Below are positions 21,200 to 33,900 of a stretch of DNA of 64,000 nucleotides, in pieces. The translations under genes and the position numbers were made by a program. The stretch spans positions 37,055,123 through 37,119,122 of the forward strand of contig CP154955.1 of assembly GCA_039621445.1 (NCBI GenBank). Reading direction: 5' to 3'. The number at the start of each line of letters is the position of its first letter. The first letter of the stretch is position 1. The notes beneath the pieces were generated by a model. That model did no database searches. It had not been told where the DNA came from and saw only the letters and a program-made list of their open reading frames with translations. This stretch comes from Euglena gracilis (Eukaryota; Euglenida; Euglenophyceae; Euglenales).

Positions 21200-24100
21200 A
21201 GGAACCATATTAAAATTTTTTATTTTCACTTTTTTTGGCCCCAAAACCACCCTTCTGGCTGAAAGGGGGTTGGTAAATTCTACCCAATTCAGGTTCCGGG
21301 ATCTTTTGGAAGCCCTTCGGTATTGAGGAAGGTGGCAGGAGGGGAAGGGCTGTACAGGAATCCCCGAAACACCATGGGTGGTGGGTAGGGCGAGGTCGAC
21401 CACCTCCTCCCCCCCCCCACTCCCATCCTGGTGGGTGGGGGGGGTCCGACCCCCCGACCAGGCTTTCCAATATTCCCGGGGGCGATTTTCAGGTTTAGGT
21501 TTGGGCGCCAAAGAAAATTTTTTGCCGCGGGTGCTGTGGCGGGTGATGGTTCGACCCCCCACACCAGGCCTTCCCTTACAGCCCTGAGGAAGGGTCCCCC
21601 CATGGGTCAAGGAGATAGGGGGGAGGGGGGTTCGGACCAAACCTCTCCCCCCTCCTTGACCAAAGCCAAAATTCCATAATTTTTTCTTGTGTGTTGAGGG
21701 CTGGAGACTTTTCCATATTTGTCCATTATTTTGCATTTTGCACAATTTCTTTTCACATTGTTGCATCTCTTGACGTTTTTTCTGCTTTTTGGATTTTTTT
21801 ATGTTTTTTTTTTGCCTCAGAAGTTCATTTTTTAGTTTTCTGTGGGGTTTGTGTTTTTAATAAACATTCATCATGTTTCAAAAGGAAATCTCTTTTTGGA
21901 ATTTTTCTCAAGAAGTCAGAGTTTTTTTTTTTGAACTGTGCTGGCCGAAGGAGAAATATCGACAACAGTTTTTGTTTTTCATTAAACATAAAAATTTTTC
22001 AACGTACATTTAAAATGTGATTCAAAACTCAAAGTATTGTTTAAACCAATATTTATTTCTAGATTTGTATCTTTCTCTCGCCAAACTAGATCTTTTTCTT
22101 TTCAAAAGGTGATTGTTTGATAATTGTCTTTGTTTCTGATCTTTGCAATCTTTTTATCTTTTTTTCCTCCAAATTTTTGCAAATTTTTATGAAAAGAATT
22201 GAGAAATTATGTTGTGTCAAAATGATTGTTTGCATTGTTAAAATGATTTTATTTTAAGGTTTTTATATTTTTTGTACGTTAGTAGTTTCATGAAAGAATT
22301 GAGCTTCTTAAAAGTGTTTGCCACATGCTCAAAACTCAAGAATTGTCCCCTGAATCAAACAAGATGCGGTAAATCACATTTTTTATATATCTCTCTATCT
22401 ATCTATCAATCAATCAATGAAAACACCAAATGGTAATTGCTTTATTTCTTCAAGGATTTTATGGGTAATGTTTTTTTGTCTTTTTGAGTCCTCTTTTTAA
22501 GAGCATGAAAAACAGAAATGGCCTCCTTTTTTGATCAACGTTGAAGTTTCAATAAAGTTGATCTATTTGTTTTTGGTCTTTTTTTTCTTTGGCCTTTCAA
22601 AATTGCACCATAATTTCTTGACATAGTTATAAAGAAAATTTTCACCATAATTTCCTCCCACCGGTATGATGAAAGAATAACAAAATATGGTTACAAAAAA
22701 AAAAAATTGGCTCCAACCTGGAAGTCGATGTGGACTTTTTAAAGTTTTCAGTTCCTGGCAATGCGGAAAACTGTCATATTCTGCACTATTCCTCCTTATT
22801 CACAAGGGATAATACCAGACGTCCCAAAATACAACACAATCAGGTCTTTAAATGAAAAATGCTCCCTTTTACAGTGAGAGTGAAGCTCACCACCAGGGAG
22901 AAAGGAGGGGGGGTGATGGTAGGTTGGGAAAACAGGTGGATTCTGGACATTATCTTGGCCCGGTTTCCAGAGTTTCTCCCAAATACCTGCGACTGGGTGC
23001 TGGCTTTCGAACGCTTCCATTTCAACCCAAATGGCTGGAGTTACTAAGCCAGTTAGGGTCGGTTGTGTGTGGGAAGCCCTGGGAGGGGAGACCCCCTTAA
23101 TATCAACCTTGAATATAGCGTCCAGCAAAGGGTGGTTTGTGATATTATTTCTGGACTTCCTCTTTTTTCCTCTGTGTCCTTTATTGTGGATCTCCTCTGG
23201 AGCAGGACAAAATCTGAATTAATTGAGTATTTGATTCGCTGAGCTGGAGTTAATTTGTGACACCTTTTGATGCTCAGGACGATATATATTCTCCCTTGAT
23301 GAAGATCCAACGATCTTATTATGTATTACCACTTTCTTGGCATCTTTCATCTTTGCATTTTCCATGCGACGCCAGAATAGTCGGAGAAAGGTTTGTTTGT
23401 GGGAATGTTTTCCTATGATTTTCCGAAACTTTTTTGACAATCCAATTCTTCACATGCATCGCAGCTCCCTAGCTGTGACAATTGTCTTGTTTCTGATGTG
23501 AGGAGGTATTTGTATCGATTTTTCTTTGAGGTTATTTCTGATTTTTAGATTTTCCAGCACATTTATAAGGAAAAGAAGTCTCAAATGAATCTCTTCCCCC
23601 CCCCCCGCTGCCCCCCCCCCAATAATCCCCTCTGCAGAGATTGCAGCAACCTTTTTGGCCCCCTTATTTGCCTTGTTATTATTTGTCTTTCTGGAAACAT
23701 TAACCCCCCCAAATAATATCCCCCCAGAAATTATTTGGTCGGCTGAAGTCCCCCCCAAGGGAAACTTTTTCTGGGGAATTTTTGTATTTTTGGGGTATAT
23801 GATTTTGACCGCAAAGTATGTTGTAAATACGATTTTTGTCTAAAACAATGGTTCCAGCTCCCAGGAAACTCGGTTTATTTTAGAGCAGTCCATGAAGAAA
23901 TATGAGGGTATGCCATTTGGTCAGGTTCCCCCCCCCAAATAACATCCCCTGGGGGGATTTGGGGAGGGGATATTATTGGGGGGGTTCTTTGAGCCATACC
24001 CCAGAACCATTTTAGGACCATTTAAGGAACACTTTGCCTTTTCAACCTTTTCCAAAGGCACTCCTTTTCTTGCCCTGTGGCTTGCCTTTGTGGTTTTAAT

Positions 24101-26025
24101 GATATTTCATGTCTTTCAGGAGTATTCAATGTTGGGAACGTCAGCCACGTCGTCATCGGTGTGGATTTTGTGGTTCGTTTAATAAGCTTGAAAAAGTTGA
24201 CATGGGTTACCTATATATGCGTGCACACGTCCATGCATTTCATGATTGATGTATATTTTTATATTATTTTCAGGGCTTGGCACTTGTCTTAAATTGTGTT
24301 GGCAGATGAGCAATTCAGCAGAAGCTTTGAAAAGTTTACCTTTTGCCTTTCTTTTAAGCGATTAACCCCCATGTATAACCAGGTTTTTTGTAGTGCTGAG
24401 CTCTTCATGTGTGTGATGGTGCCATATTGCAGTCCGGCCGGTGGCCCGGTGGCCCGGCCCGGCCCAGCCCGGCCCGGCCGAAATGCATGAGCCGAAAAAC
24501 GCTCATTTTCGGCTCAAACCGGTTTTTTCCGGGTCCAGGAGTTTAAAAAAACATCGTTTCGGACAAAAAAGTTTTTCCGATTTTTTCGACTTTTTTTTAT
24601 GGCCGGAAACGGCCAAGTCGCAAGCCTGCCGCACTGTTTTTGGCAGTAAATCGACCATATCTCGGGCTTGGCGGGAGTTATGGGGAAACCAAAATACCAT
24701 TAGATAGGGTGTTCCAAGGGCTTCAATTTAGGTTTCCAGGCATTTCCTTTTATTTTGCTTCATTTCCGAGATATTTTGGAAACATCGATTTTTTGACCCC
24801 GAAAACAGCCCAAAATGCCCCCAGAAACATAGTTGGAAACTTTTTTCCCCGACACTTTTTTTGGTTTATTTTTTAATTTTAACAATGTTTTTTTTATTAA
24901 AACCAAAAAATGCCCACAAGGTTTTGCAGGAAAAATTTTTGAATGCACATTTTCAATCATTTTTTGCCAACTTCTGGGTCATTTCTGCCAAAAAAAATCT
25001 TTCTTTCTTTATAACTTTTCAAAAATTGAAAAGTTATGAAATTGCAAATTTTTGCAGTTTTGGATGTTTTTGACCATTCCTTGGCAGTTTTTGAACTTTG
25101 CAGGATTCGAAGTATGGTATGGGTGTTTCATAACGAGTTTTTTTTTAATGAAATTTCCCTTTTGTTTTTTTTGTGTTTTTTTTCAAAAAAAAACACGTTG
25201 TTTTGTTGTTGTGTTAAAAAAACAATAATAGACGCCAATTATCCCCGGAAATGGGCCAAAGTTGGCTGAAAAACGGCTGTACCTCGGGCTACACGAAGGG
25301 CCACGGGGAAAATAAAAGCATGGTTGGATGGGGTATTCGTTTTTTGTCTCCGGACATTTTCTTTGGCTTTGCTTCATTGTCGATATATTTTTAAAAAAAT
25401 TTAAAAAAAACGGCCCGAAAAGCACCCCAAAATGGCTGTTTTGGGCCACAAAAAGGGCACCGGAACACTGGCCAGGCGTGTCGGCGCCCAGAATGGCAAG
25501 TGGGTGGCGATAGAGGGCTTCCAGGGGTACATTTCGTCAAACCGACAAATGTACGTTTTCTTGAGATATTTTCGAAGAATCGATTTTTTGACCGAAAATC
25601 TCACCCCGGAGAAATGGCAGAGTCGAAACTGGGGGGGGGGGGTGGCAAATCCTACCCAGTTTGGACCCCCTTCGCAGAAAAACTCGGGCCTGGCGGGAAG
25701 TTGGTGGTCAAACGGAGGTGATTCAGAAATTAGGAATCCAGTCGCTTGCAACTAAATAAAAATTCTGGGAACCAGGCCGGGGTCATGGTGATAATCCACG
25801 GTTTTCATCACCTACCCAGGGGCAAAGGGGAAGGGGGGTTCTACCCCTTTTTTTCCCCAGTGGTAAACTTCGATCTTACCCATAAAGGGATAAGAGCTCA
25901 GCGACCCCCCCCCCCACTATAAAGCCTCCCCACTTGCAGTGCTGACAAAAATTTCGGTGAACAAAAATTATGGGAAACAAAAATTACGGGGAAATTTTTG
26001 GGGGAAAATTTTGATTTAATGTAAT
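21200..26025. other. No gene seen; degenerate repeats
   Basis: GC-rich block at 21280-21660 and very AT-rich DNA at 21690-22700, with TCTATCTATCAATCAATC at 22395-22418. Related blocks ending ATCGATTTTTTGACC lie at 24640-24800 and 25460-25600, and C-tract foldbacks at 23590-23760 and 23925-24000. No splice-consistent coding found. Confidence 0.45.
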
Positions 26026-26082
26026 TTAATTTTGAACATTTTGATTTTAAAAATTTTCATAAATAATTGTAGTGCATATAAT

Positions 26083-26500
26083 AATGAAAATTTTGGGAGG
26101 CACGTCCACTTACAACTTTTTTTGGAAAATGGATGGATCAGCAGTTCCCAAGACTGTACTCATGAGCTGGCCGAAATGAATCAACCTCCCGACAATTGGA
26201 GTGATGATTACTTTAAAGTGGTGATGGATTGGGCCTTCCAAGTTGCAGTGAAAGGTGCCATCCAAGGGCACAAAAGGAGTGCATACAAGGACAAGGCTTT
26301 GCCGTGGAGCACCGTGGACTGGTGTCTGGCTCTAGAAAAAAAGAGAAATGTCATACAAGCCACTCTCCACTCTCCTGCCTGAGCCTGTGTCTCCGTGTGA
26401 ATGTGGTGTTGATATCCCACGAAAGTGCTCTATTTGCAATGCCCATGTTTGTGACGGGTGTTTTCCTGACCACTCCATTGTAATTTGCCCTCTGTGGACC
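26083..26500 (+). pseudogene. piggyBac-like transposase C-terminal fragment with Cys-rich finger
   Basis: One plus-strand frame reads WSDDYFKVVMDWAFQVAVKG and continues to LALEKK, ending at 26382. This has the pattern of the helical segment before the C-terminus of piggyBac-type (DDE_Tnp_1_7) transposases. After a frame change the sequence gives PCECGVDIPRKCSICNAHVC then DGCFPDHSIVIC, a cross-brace-like arrangement of Cys and His as in piggyBac C-terminal zinc fingers. No catalytic domain or TTAA-flanked ends were found. It could also be a fragment of an unrelated zinc-finger gene. Confidence 0.4.
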
Positions 26501-26677
26501 ATGAACAGATGAACAGGGTTCTTGGATTACCAAAGGGCATCTTGGTCCACGCTTCGTGCTTTGCTCAAGGGCCGTCGGAAAGGGGCGGGAAAGATTATGG
26601 GAAAGTTTGGGTTGATTCCCAAAATTTTTGTTCACCGTGTTTTTTGTCAGGACTTTTTAAGGACTGTTCAACCCCAT

Positions 26678-26928
26678 TAACCCTCCCTTCAGGCCGACCA
26701 ACCAAACCTTGGCTTATAATCCCTCCCCTGGGAAAAAAAAATAGAGGACGCTGGGGATGATTTTTTGGCTGCGAAATCTTCCGAAGCTGATTTTTTGGCC
26801 GTTTTTACGTGGGACCATCAACAAAAATGCCATTTTTGACAAGTTTGAGGAGGTTTTGGGGTCATTTTGGGGGTCGGATTTTCACCAGTGATTAACCCCC
26901 CGCCTTTATGAGTGGGGGGTTGAGGGGA
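26678..26928. repeat. C-tract/TTATAA foldback repeat (copy upstream of gene A)
   Basis: Starts ATTAACCCTCCC and ends TTATGAGTGGGGGGTT. The core has GGCCGACCAACCAAACC, TGATTTTTTGGC and GGTCGGATTTTCACCA, all shared with 29541-29857 and 51112-51522. Confidence 0.8.
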
Positions 26929-26929
26929 T

Positions 26930-27880
26930 GCACTTTTTCTGCGCATTGGCAGACGAGATTTCTTACGAACTCTTTTTGTGAAGCTTTGGACATTTTTCCC
27001 CCATCTTCTCGGATTTGTAGGAAATGTTGGAAAGTATATTTGAGAGCAACCTCAAAACACAATGTTTATCGCGATAGGCATTGTGCTAGAACGTTTGTGA
27101 ATTTGCAAATTGATTTCAGTGAAGCCAGATCAACAATCTTTGGTTTCTTCTTTCCATAATGGAGTCCGGTTTTTTCTGCCAACTGGCGATTTCGACGCTT
27201 TCAGTCGGGTTAATGTAATTTGACTTGTGAGCCCCCCCCTCCCAGGGTTCGATAAGAGGGTGTACGGGGATTAGGTGGAGTGCTTTTAGGTCGATTTTGT
27301 CCACCCAGTTATTTTTTCAACACTGGACAAACTTGCTGGACGTGATCCAGCTTGAAAGGTTTTACTTGGAACTATTAATTTAGTTCCCTGCTGTCACTGA
27401 TCAATCTCCATTTTGCCCCCCCTCTGGCTTTGATATGAGAAACCCAAGGATTGTTCGAATCTGTCACCCTCTGCATGAACCCAGAATTTTCATAACCCTC
27501 CAGTTTTACCCTGATTTTTGGAGGAACCGTTTGTGCCTCTGTGCAAAGGAGCCATTTCAAAAACCAATAAACAGCCTCTTATGCCAACCTGTTTGAAATT
27601 TGAAAAATAAATATTGTGAAATTGTAGTTCTCGCTCTCCTGTACTCCTATGTATATTTATGTCCCCTCCCCTCCTTACCAAGTTATTTGGCCCCTGTACA
27701 GGACATGGGAGATGTGATTAGAATGCAAAGACATAGCATGACCCAGTCAATCCCCTATTTTCTTTGATCGTGCAGAGTGAAGACGTTTTATGTCTTTTAG
27801 TGTCCAATTTCGCTATAGTATAGTCAAGCAAGTGACCTGAAACCTCAATTAAATTGTATATGAATTAAATAGCTTCAAAG
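26930..27880. other. Region upstream of phosphofructokinase gene A, no gene seen
   Basis: Contains a partial CAGGGTTCGATAAGAGGGTG element end at 27242. Nothing here could be recognised as a promoter. Confidence 0.4.
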
Positions 27881-27989
27881 GTTCTCATCAAAGGAAAGAA
27901 TGCCATTCATTTTTCATCGGCTTTGCCAGAGCACAATATATGATTCTTCCAAATCATTTCTTCCGAAGGCAGATTTCGCCAAGCAAAAG

Positions 27990-30900
27990 ATGCGCTACGA
28001 GCTGACAATGGAGACGCTATCGTTGACCCAAGCCGATTTCCGGGTCACACATCTGCCTGGCCGTCCCTACCCCACCCCGCTGAAGTACCCTCAGTACCAC
28101 CGCAGCTTACCTCGAGTATTGTACCGCTCTGAGGAGGGCAAGGCTGGCAGCGAGCTAAGGTGTCGTTTGTGTTACAGGTTTGAATTAGAACTGGATTTTT
28201 TTTTGAAAAGGTTGGGCCACTGGGGTTGGGTGGATGAACGGGTGGAATGCAGCCACCGAAAATATCTCTGGATCAATCATTTAGTTATATGCAGGAAACT
28301 CAAAATCACACGACCGAAAGTGCATTTGTTTCCCAATACAATTTTCCACTCATTCTGTCATTTTTGAGCAAAAAAAACCCTAGTCACCAAGTCCAGCCAG
28401 TCCACCTAGTCACCATTTTTTTGGATAAACGTCAAATTCATTGTGTAAAACTGTTATTTAGCTTCTTTCTGTGTGCGGCTCGAAAGCAGTTTTTACAGGT
28501 CCGGGAGGCCAAAAAAAAAAACATCGTTTTGGCAAAAAAAATTCCGTTTTTTTTCTTCGACTTTTCTGACCCGGAAATGATCCAAAATCCATGAACTTTG
28601 AGGAAAAGACAAAAACAGTTTTGGGGTCTGGGGTATCGAAAAACGCCATTTTTGGCTCGAAAACAGTTTTTCCAGGTGGGTCTGGAGGACAGGTTTCATT
28701 GGCTCGGCAGTTATCGTGCTTCCTCAGAGGGGGGGGGGTCATACTTGGTCGCGAAATCAAATCCCTGGGGTGGGGCTTGTATTGGGGAGGGGGTTAATTT
28801 GACTCGAAGAAATTGCTTGCAACCTTTAAAAAAAATCACCCCAATCCTTCGCAACAAAATCCTCGTTCTTGCACTCCTCTGAGGTTTGTTGGTTTCCTGC
28901 TCAAATTCTTTCTCTTTTGGAGTTATTCATGTAAAACCCCCCATAAGACCCCCCCTGTCTTGAAAGCTCTTCCCCCGTCTTGAAAGTCTTGAAATCCCAC
29001 CGAAGGTGTTACCTTGTGCAATACACCAATCTGCACCTGTGCTCCCTTGGTTACCAAAATCGATGGATGCTGTTTAAGAAATTTGCAACATAACTTTATT
29101 TTCCACGTTGCTCCTTTCTTGCAGCTTTGTCCACGCGGGGCCCCATACATTGTTACATTTCAATCCACCCGAGACAACAATTGCAATCGTGACGTGTGGA
29201 GGCCTGTGCCCTGGTTTGAACGACGTCATCCGAGCATTAACACTCTTTTCGTTGGAAGCATATAAGGTGCCATCTTTTGTAGCTGAAACATGTGTTGCAA
29301 AAAAAATTCCTTTTGTCATTTCTCCTGAACACAAAGCTTGATCCCTGAAGTGGCAATACTTTGCTGGGAATTCCATGATGGGAATTCATCTTTCTTCACG
29401 CCCTCAGCTGAGCAACAGTTGTTCAATACGTGAATGATGTGCTGGCACAGTGCCCTCCTGAAGCTGCCACCTTAAATTTTTACATGAATGCAGCAAGTAG
29501 AGGAAGTGTTCCGCATTCCATTTGGTTCTTTTGGTTTGTAAACCCCCCACTTATAACCCCCCCCCCCACCTATAACCCCCTCCCCCTCGGGCTGACCAAC
29601 CAAACCGGGACCTATAACCCCCCCCCCTCGGGGAAGAAAAATGAAAGCCGCTGGGGGCGATTTTTTCGGCCGCAAACCACCCCAAAACTGATTTTTTGGC
29701 AATTTTTTGAGACCGACCATCACCATTTTTGGGGGATCGGATTTTCACCAACAATTCCGGGACCTATAACCCCCCCCCCCCTATAAACCCCCCCTTCGGC
29801 CGACCAACCAAACCGGATCCTATAACCTAATAATTTTATAAGTGGGGGGGGGTTAGGCTGGGGAAGGGTTCGATGTAAGGGTGTATGGGGTTTAGGTGGG
29901 GAATGTCCTCCCACTACCCCTCCTGGACCAGGGGGGGGGGTCTGGACCACCCCCCACCTGCCAGGATGGGGCAAGGTGGGCCAAGGGGGGTCCGGACCGA
30001 TCCCGGGACCCCCCAAATCCCGGGATCGGTCCGGACCCCCCAAATAAGTCAAATTTTCCTTCCAGCACTTTGCGCCGAAAATTTTTTCCATTTTTGCCAA
30101 TTTTTTTTGCCCAAAAAGTGCCCAAAACAGCACTTTTAGCCATTTGGGGGGGGGGTCATTTCGCGCCGGGCCAAAAATCGCTCACCCAGACTGCGCCACT
30201 GTTTAGGTGTGTTCCCCCCACCTGCCTTTACATCGAGGCCTGCTGGGGGGTTTGGTGAGGGGTCGTATATCTATTTTTAAAGGAAGAGTCTTTCAGATCC
30301 TTGTTTGGTTGTTCGTCTTGCGACGGCGGCGGGAGGGGTTACAACGACATTGATTTATTTACCACATTTTTTTGTCCAAGTTCAGGTCCCAAAAACAAGA
30401 AATGGTTGTGTTTGATTTCTCTGCAAATCAGAAATAATAGCAAGCAAGGATCATTTTGTTTCGCATTTGTCACAGGTGAAAAGGGTGCTGGGGTACCGCT
30501 TTGGCTACATGGGAATCCTGAAAGGTGCCTCTTTCTCTTCATGCTTATTTTTTCAAATGCAAGATGTCCATCCTATATCAAGCAGAAGTTCGCGCAAACC
30601 TCTTATTTATTGCAGCAGCAATTTCATTCATTCATTCATTCATTTATCTGTGCTTCTTCTACTTTTATTTCCCCTTCTATTTATGATTTGGGTTGCTTAT
30701 TTTCATCAAAGAATAAGAATTATCCTCGAGGAGGGGATTTTCAGACCCCTAGGAATGGGGAGGGGGAGGCAATAAGAACTGCAGACCACCCAGAATAATT
30801 TTTTTTCAGTCGCGAGGGACTGGATCACGGCTTGCTGAAATACATCCGTTTGAACTCCACGCCTGACCAGGCTTGAGTTATTCAGCTGACAAAAGGAAAT

Positions 30901-33900
30901 ATCTCGAAAATGATGGGGAATCAAAAAAAATCAAACGGGAGAGCATGTATGTGGGGTGAGACTTTCAAAAAACAAAACAAGATCATGCAAAAAAAAGGGA
31001 AAGAATTTCCAAAATCGCCCGAAATTTTTTTAAAAAATGGGGGAACACTGCTGTGCTGGGCAACCCCCCATGGGTGTCCAGCGGCCCAACGCACCGCGGC
31101 CAGCGGCCCAACGCACTCCGGGGGGGGGGGCATTGCTGCTTTGTACGAAATTACAAAGAAAAAAACATGTATGTTTTACTGACGGTGGCACAACCATATG
31201 CTGGAAAATATTGTAGATAATGGTTGGCCCTCGCAGCCACCCTCCCCAGTCCCCCCTTCCCGGATGCAATCATTGATCTCTGTTGGACAAGCCTTTGAGG
31301 ACCTTTTAGAATTTATTGCTGAGCCCCTGTGGCCACGTTGTTTCAGACTTGTGGCTTTTAGATGTCTTTCATCCTTGCACTTTTTTTGTGAGCCTCATGC
31401 ACAAGATAAATAATGTCGTTGTTATGCATGTACAACGTGCCCGGGAGGGATCTTCAAGGGGCACCCCCCTTTTCCCAGTTGGCAAGCTTTGCTCACACTA
31501 ATATGACAACTCAGCGACCCCCTAAATTACCCCACCAAAAAAGGACTCCTCTTGTCAATTCCCAGCACACTCCAAATGCAACCCGCCCTCAGAATTCTCA
31601 TCATCCCCAACCACAAAAATGGATTCCCTCCAAAATTTTTAAAGGATACAAAATTGCAGGCTTTGGCTTATTTTTTGAGTCCCAGGGGGTTTGGCTGATG
31701 AGTTTGCCTTTAACCTATAACCACATGCTTTGAAATGAAAGCTCTCCGGTCATTTTTGCTTTCATTCATCGGCAGGCATATATGTTGATCTCAATGCAGA
31801 TCTGGTTCGCAATATCAATCAGTCTGGTGGTTCTTTCCTTGGCTCTTCTCGTGGTTATGATCAAGTACCCACAACGAAAAGTTCCCAGAGGCTTTTAACA
31901 CCAGCGAAAGTCAGGGGACTTCGAAGTGAAAGCGAGGCGAACCTCCTGGAATGTATTGTTTTGAATTGAAGTTGAAAGCAAGCCAACTGAGCCATCTTTG
32001 TGTTAGCCAAGGGTTCATGTGTCCTTTGTGGTGAAAGGTTGCTCGCACGAAGGCATTCCAGTGGGTGCTTGGTTGGGGTCCGGATGAGTACGCCAAGGAA
32101 ATGGTGGAAAACCTTGCCCAGTGTGGCTCTCTGTACCCTCTGCCTCCTCTATCTATTGCAGCGATTTCTTGCCCCCCACTGCTTTAAAGAAACCTGTTTA
32201 GCTGAATGAAAAAAACTTCAGTGCCCAATTCAAACCTCTCAAAATCTTTCAAAGACAAGGTGGACCTAAAAAAATAAATGGGAGGGGCTCTTTTTTTGAA
32301 CGGTTCAAACGATATTTTGAATGTCATCCCTGTTATCATTTCTTTCCTCATGAAGCAAGACATTAAACAGCTCTTGGGCAACGAGATTTAAGGACTTCTG
32401 AAATGAATGGTTTTTTTTGCTGGCTGCATTATTGAGCCAAACGCTTCATCTTGTTGCAAATGGATAAGTATTCAAATATCTTCCCCTGCTATGGCCGAGG
32501 GGCGCTTCTTCGTCCCAGGCTGGGGGTCAATGTTTTGTTCACGGTGGGCGGCGACGGCACCCAGCAAGGAGCGCAGGCGTTAGTGGAGGAGATCGCACGT
32601 CAGGGTCGAGACATAGCAGTCGTGGGTCTGTCTCGTCCTTGATGGTGGCCCCCTGTGGGTTGACAAGGTTGTTGGAGTGGTGTGATGTTTATGATGTTTG
32701 AGGTTTGGTTTGTTCATTCAGGGGCCTCTATGCAAACTCAAAAAAAAATTGTTTTCAAGTTTTAAGTTTTTTTGTTTTCAAGTTAAAATATTATATTACA
32801 TATTATTATTGCACCTTCCGTTGCCAGGGATCCCAAAGACCATTGACAACGACGTGGCTTTCATTCAGCGGACATTTGGCTTCTCCACTGGCGTCGAGTT
32901 TGCTGTGCAGTGTCTGCGGTATCCGCCCCCATCCAGCATATGGCCTCATGCTTCAGACCCCTCGTCCCCTCCCTCCTGTCAACATCAGTTCTGTCTGTCT
33001 CTCAGGGCAGCACAAATTGAAGCACGATCTCAACTCAATGGGGTCTGCATCGTGAAGCTTGATGGACGACTTTCAGGCTTTGTCGCGGCTCAGGTGCCGT
33101 TGATAGTGTGTTCCTTTTCAGAATTCCAATGTCCTTGTTGTCATGATTTTATGTGAACTTTTGCATATTATGTGTGTATGTTATTAAACCAAAAGTACCT
33201 ACAAGCATTGAAATTGATTTTGTGTTTGTGTCAATGACACAGTTCTGTTGATGCGTATGTTGATATCAGTGTATTTTGTTTAGATTAATTTTTTGTTCTT
33301 CTGTTTCAGCGGAGGTCAGCTTTTTGTACGAAATCAGTTGAAATAAGATTTATCTAAAATATTAATTATTAAAGAAGGAAATGAGCTGAATTTTTTTCAA
33401 TCTTTCTCTTTTCAATACATTTTGATAAAAACAAGAAAAACGGTAAAGTGAAATTACACAGTCACGTTATCAACATCTTAATGTTGATGGTTTGCTTTAT
33501 GTGAATTCCAATGCTGCAAATTTGTATTTCAAATCAACACAATTTGATGCAAAGTAGTGCTGCAATTCCCAATAATAATGGTATTATTACAATAATTTTT
33601 TGGTCATACACTCCGACACAAAAATAATGGATCAGTCCCTCCACAAAAATAATGCATCACCCAAATTTTCAAGAATTGTCACGGTCTGGCATACTTCATG
33701 GAAACTGACCTCAGAAACATGCAGCCGCTTCATTCAAACAGTGGTAACACACAAAATGCAATCAATCATAATACACCAGAAACGCTGCCTGCTGCTGTAA
33801 ACATCAAGTTTTCTGTGTGCACACTGTATCAGGAAGTGATGTGACCCGTGGTGCACAAAGCGCATTCAGGGACCAAACCGCCAGCAAACCGCATCGGACG

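Noticed and set aside
29885-30258. Gly/Pro-rich ORFs on both strands
   Set aside because: Internal G/C-run sequence of a foldback MITE.
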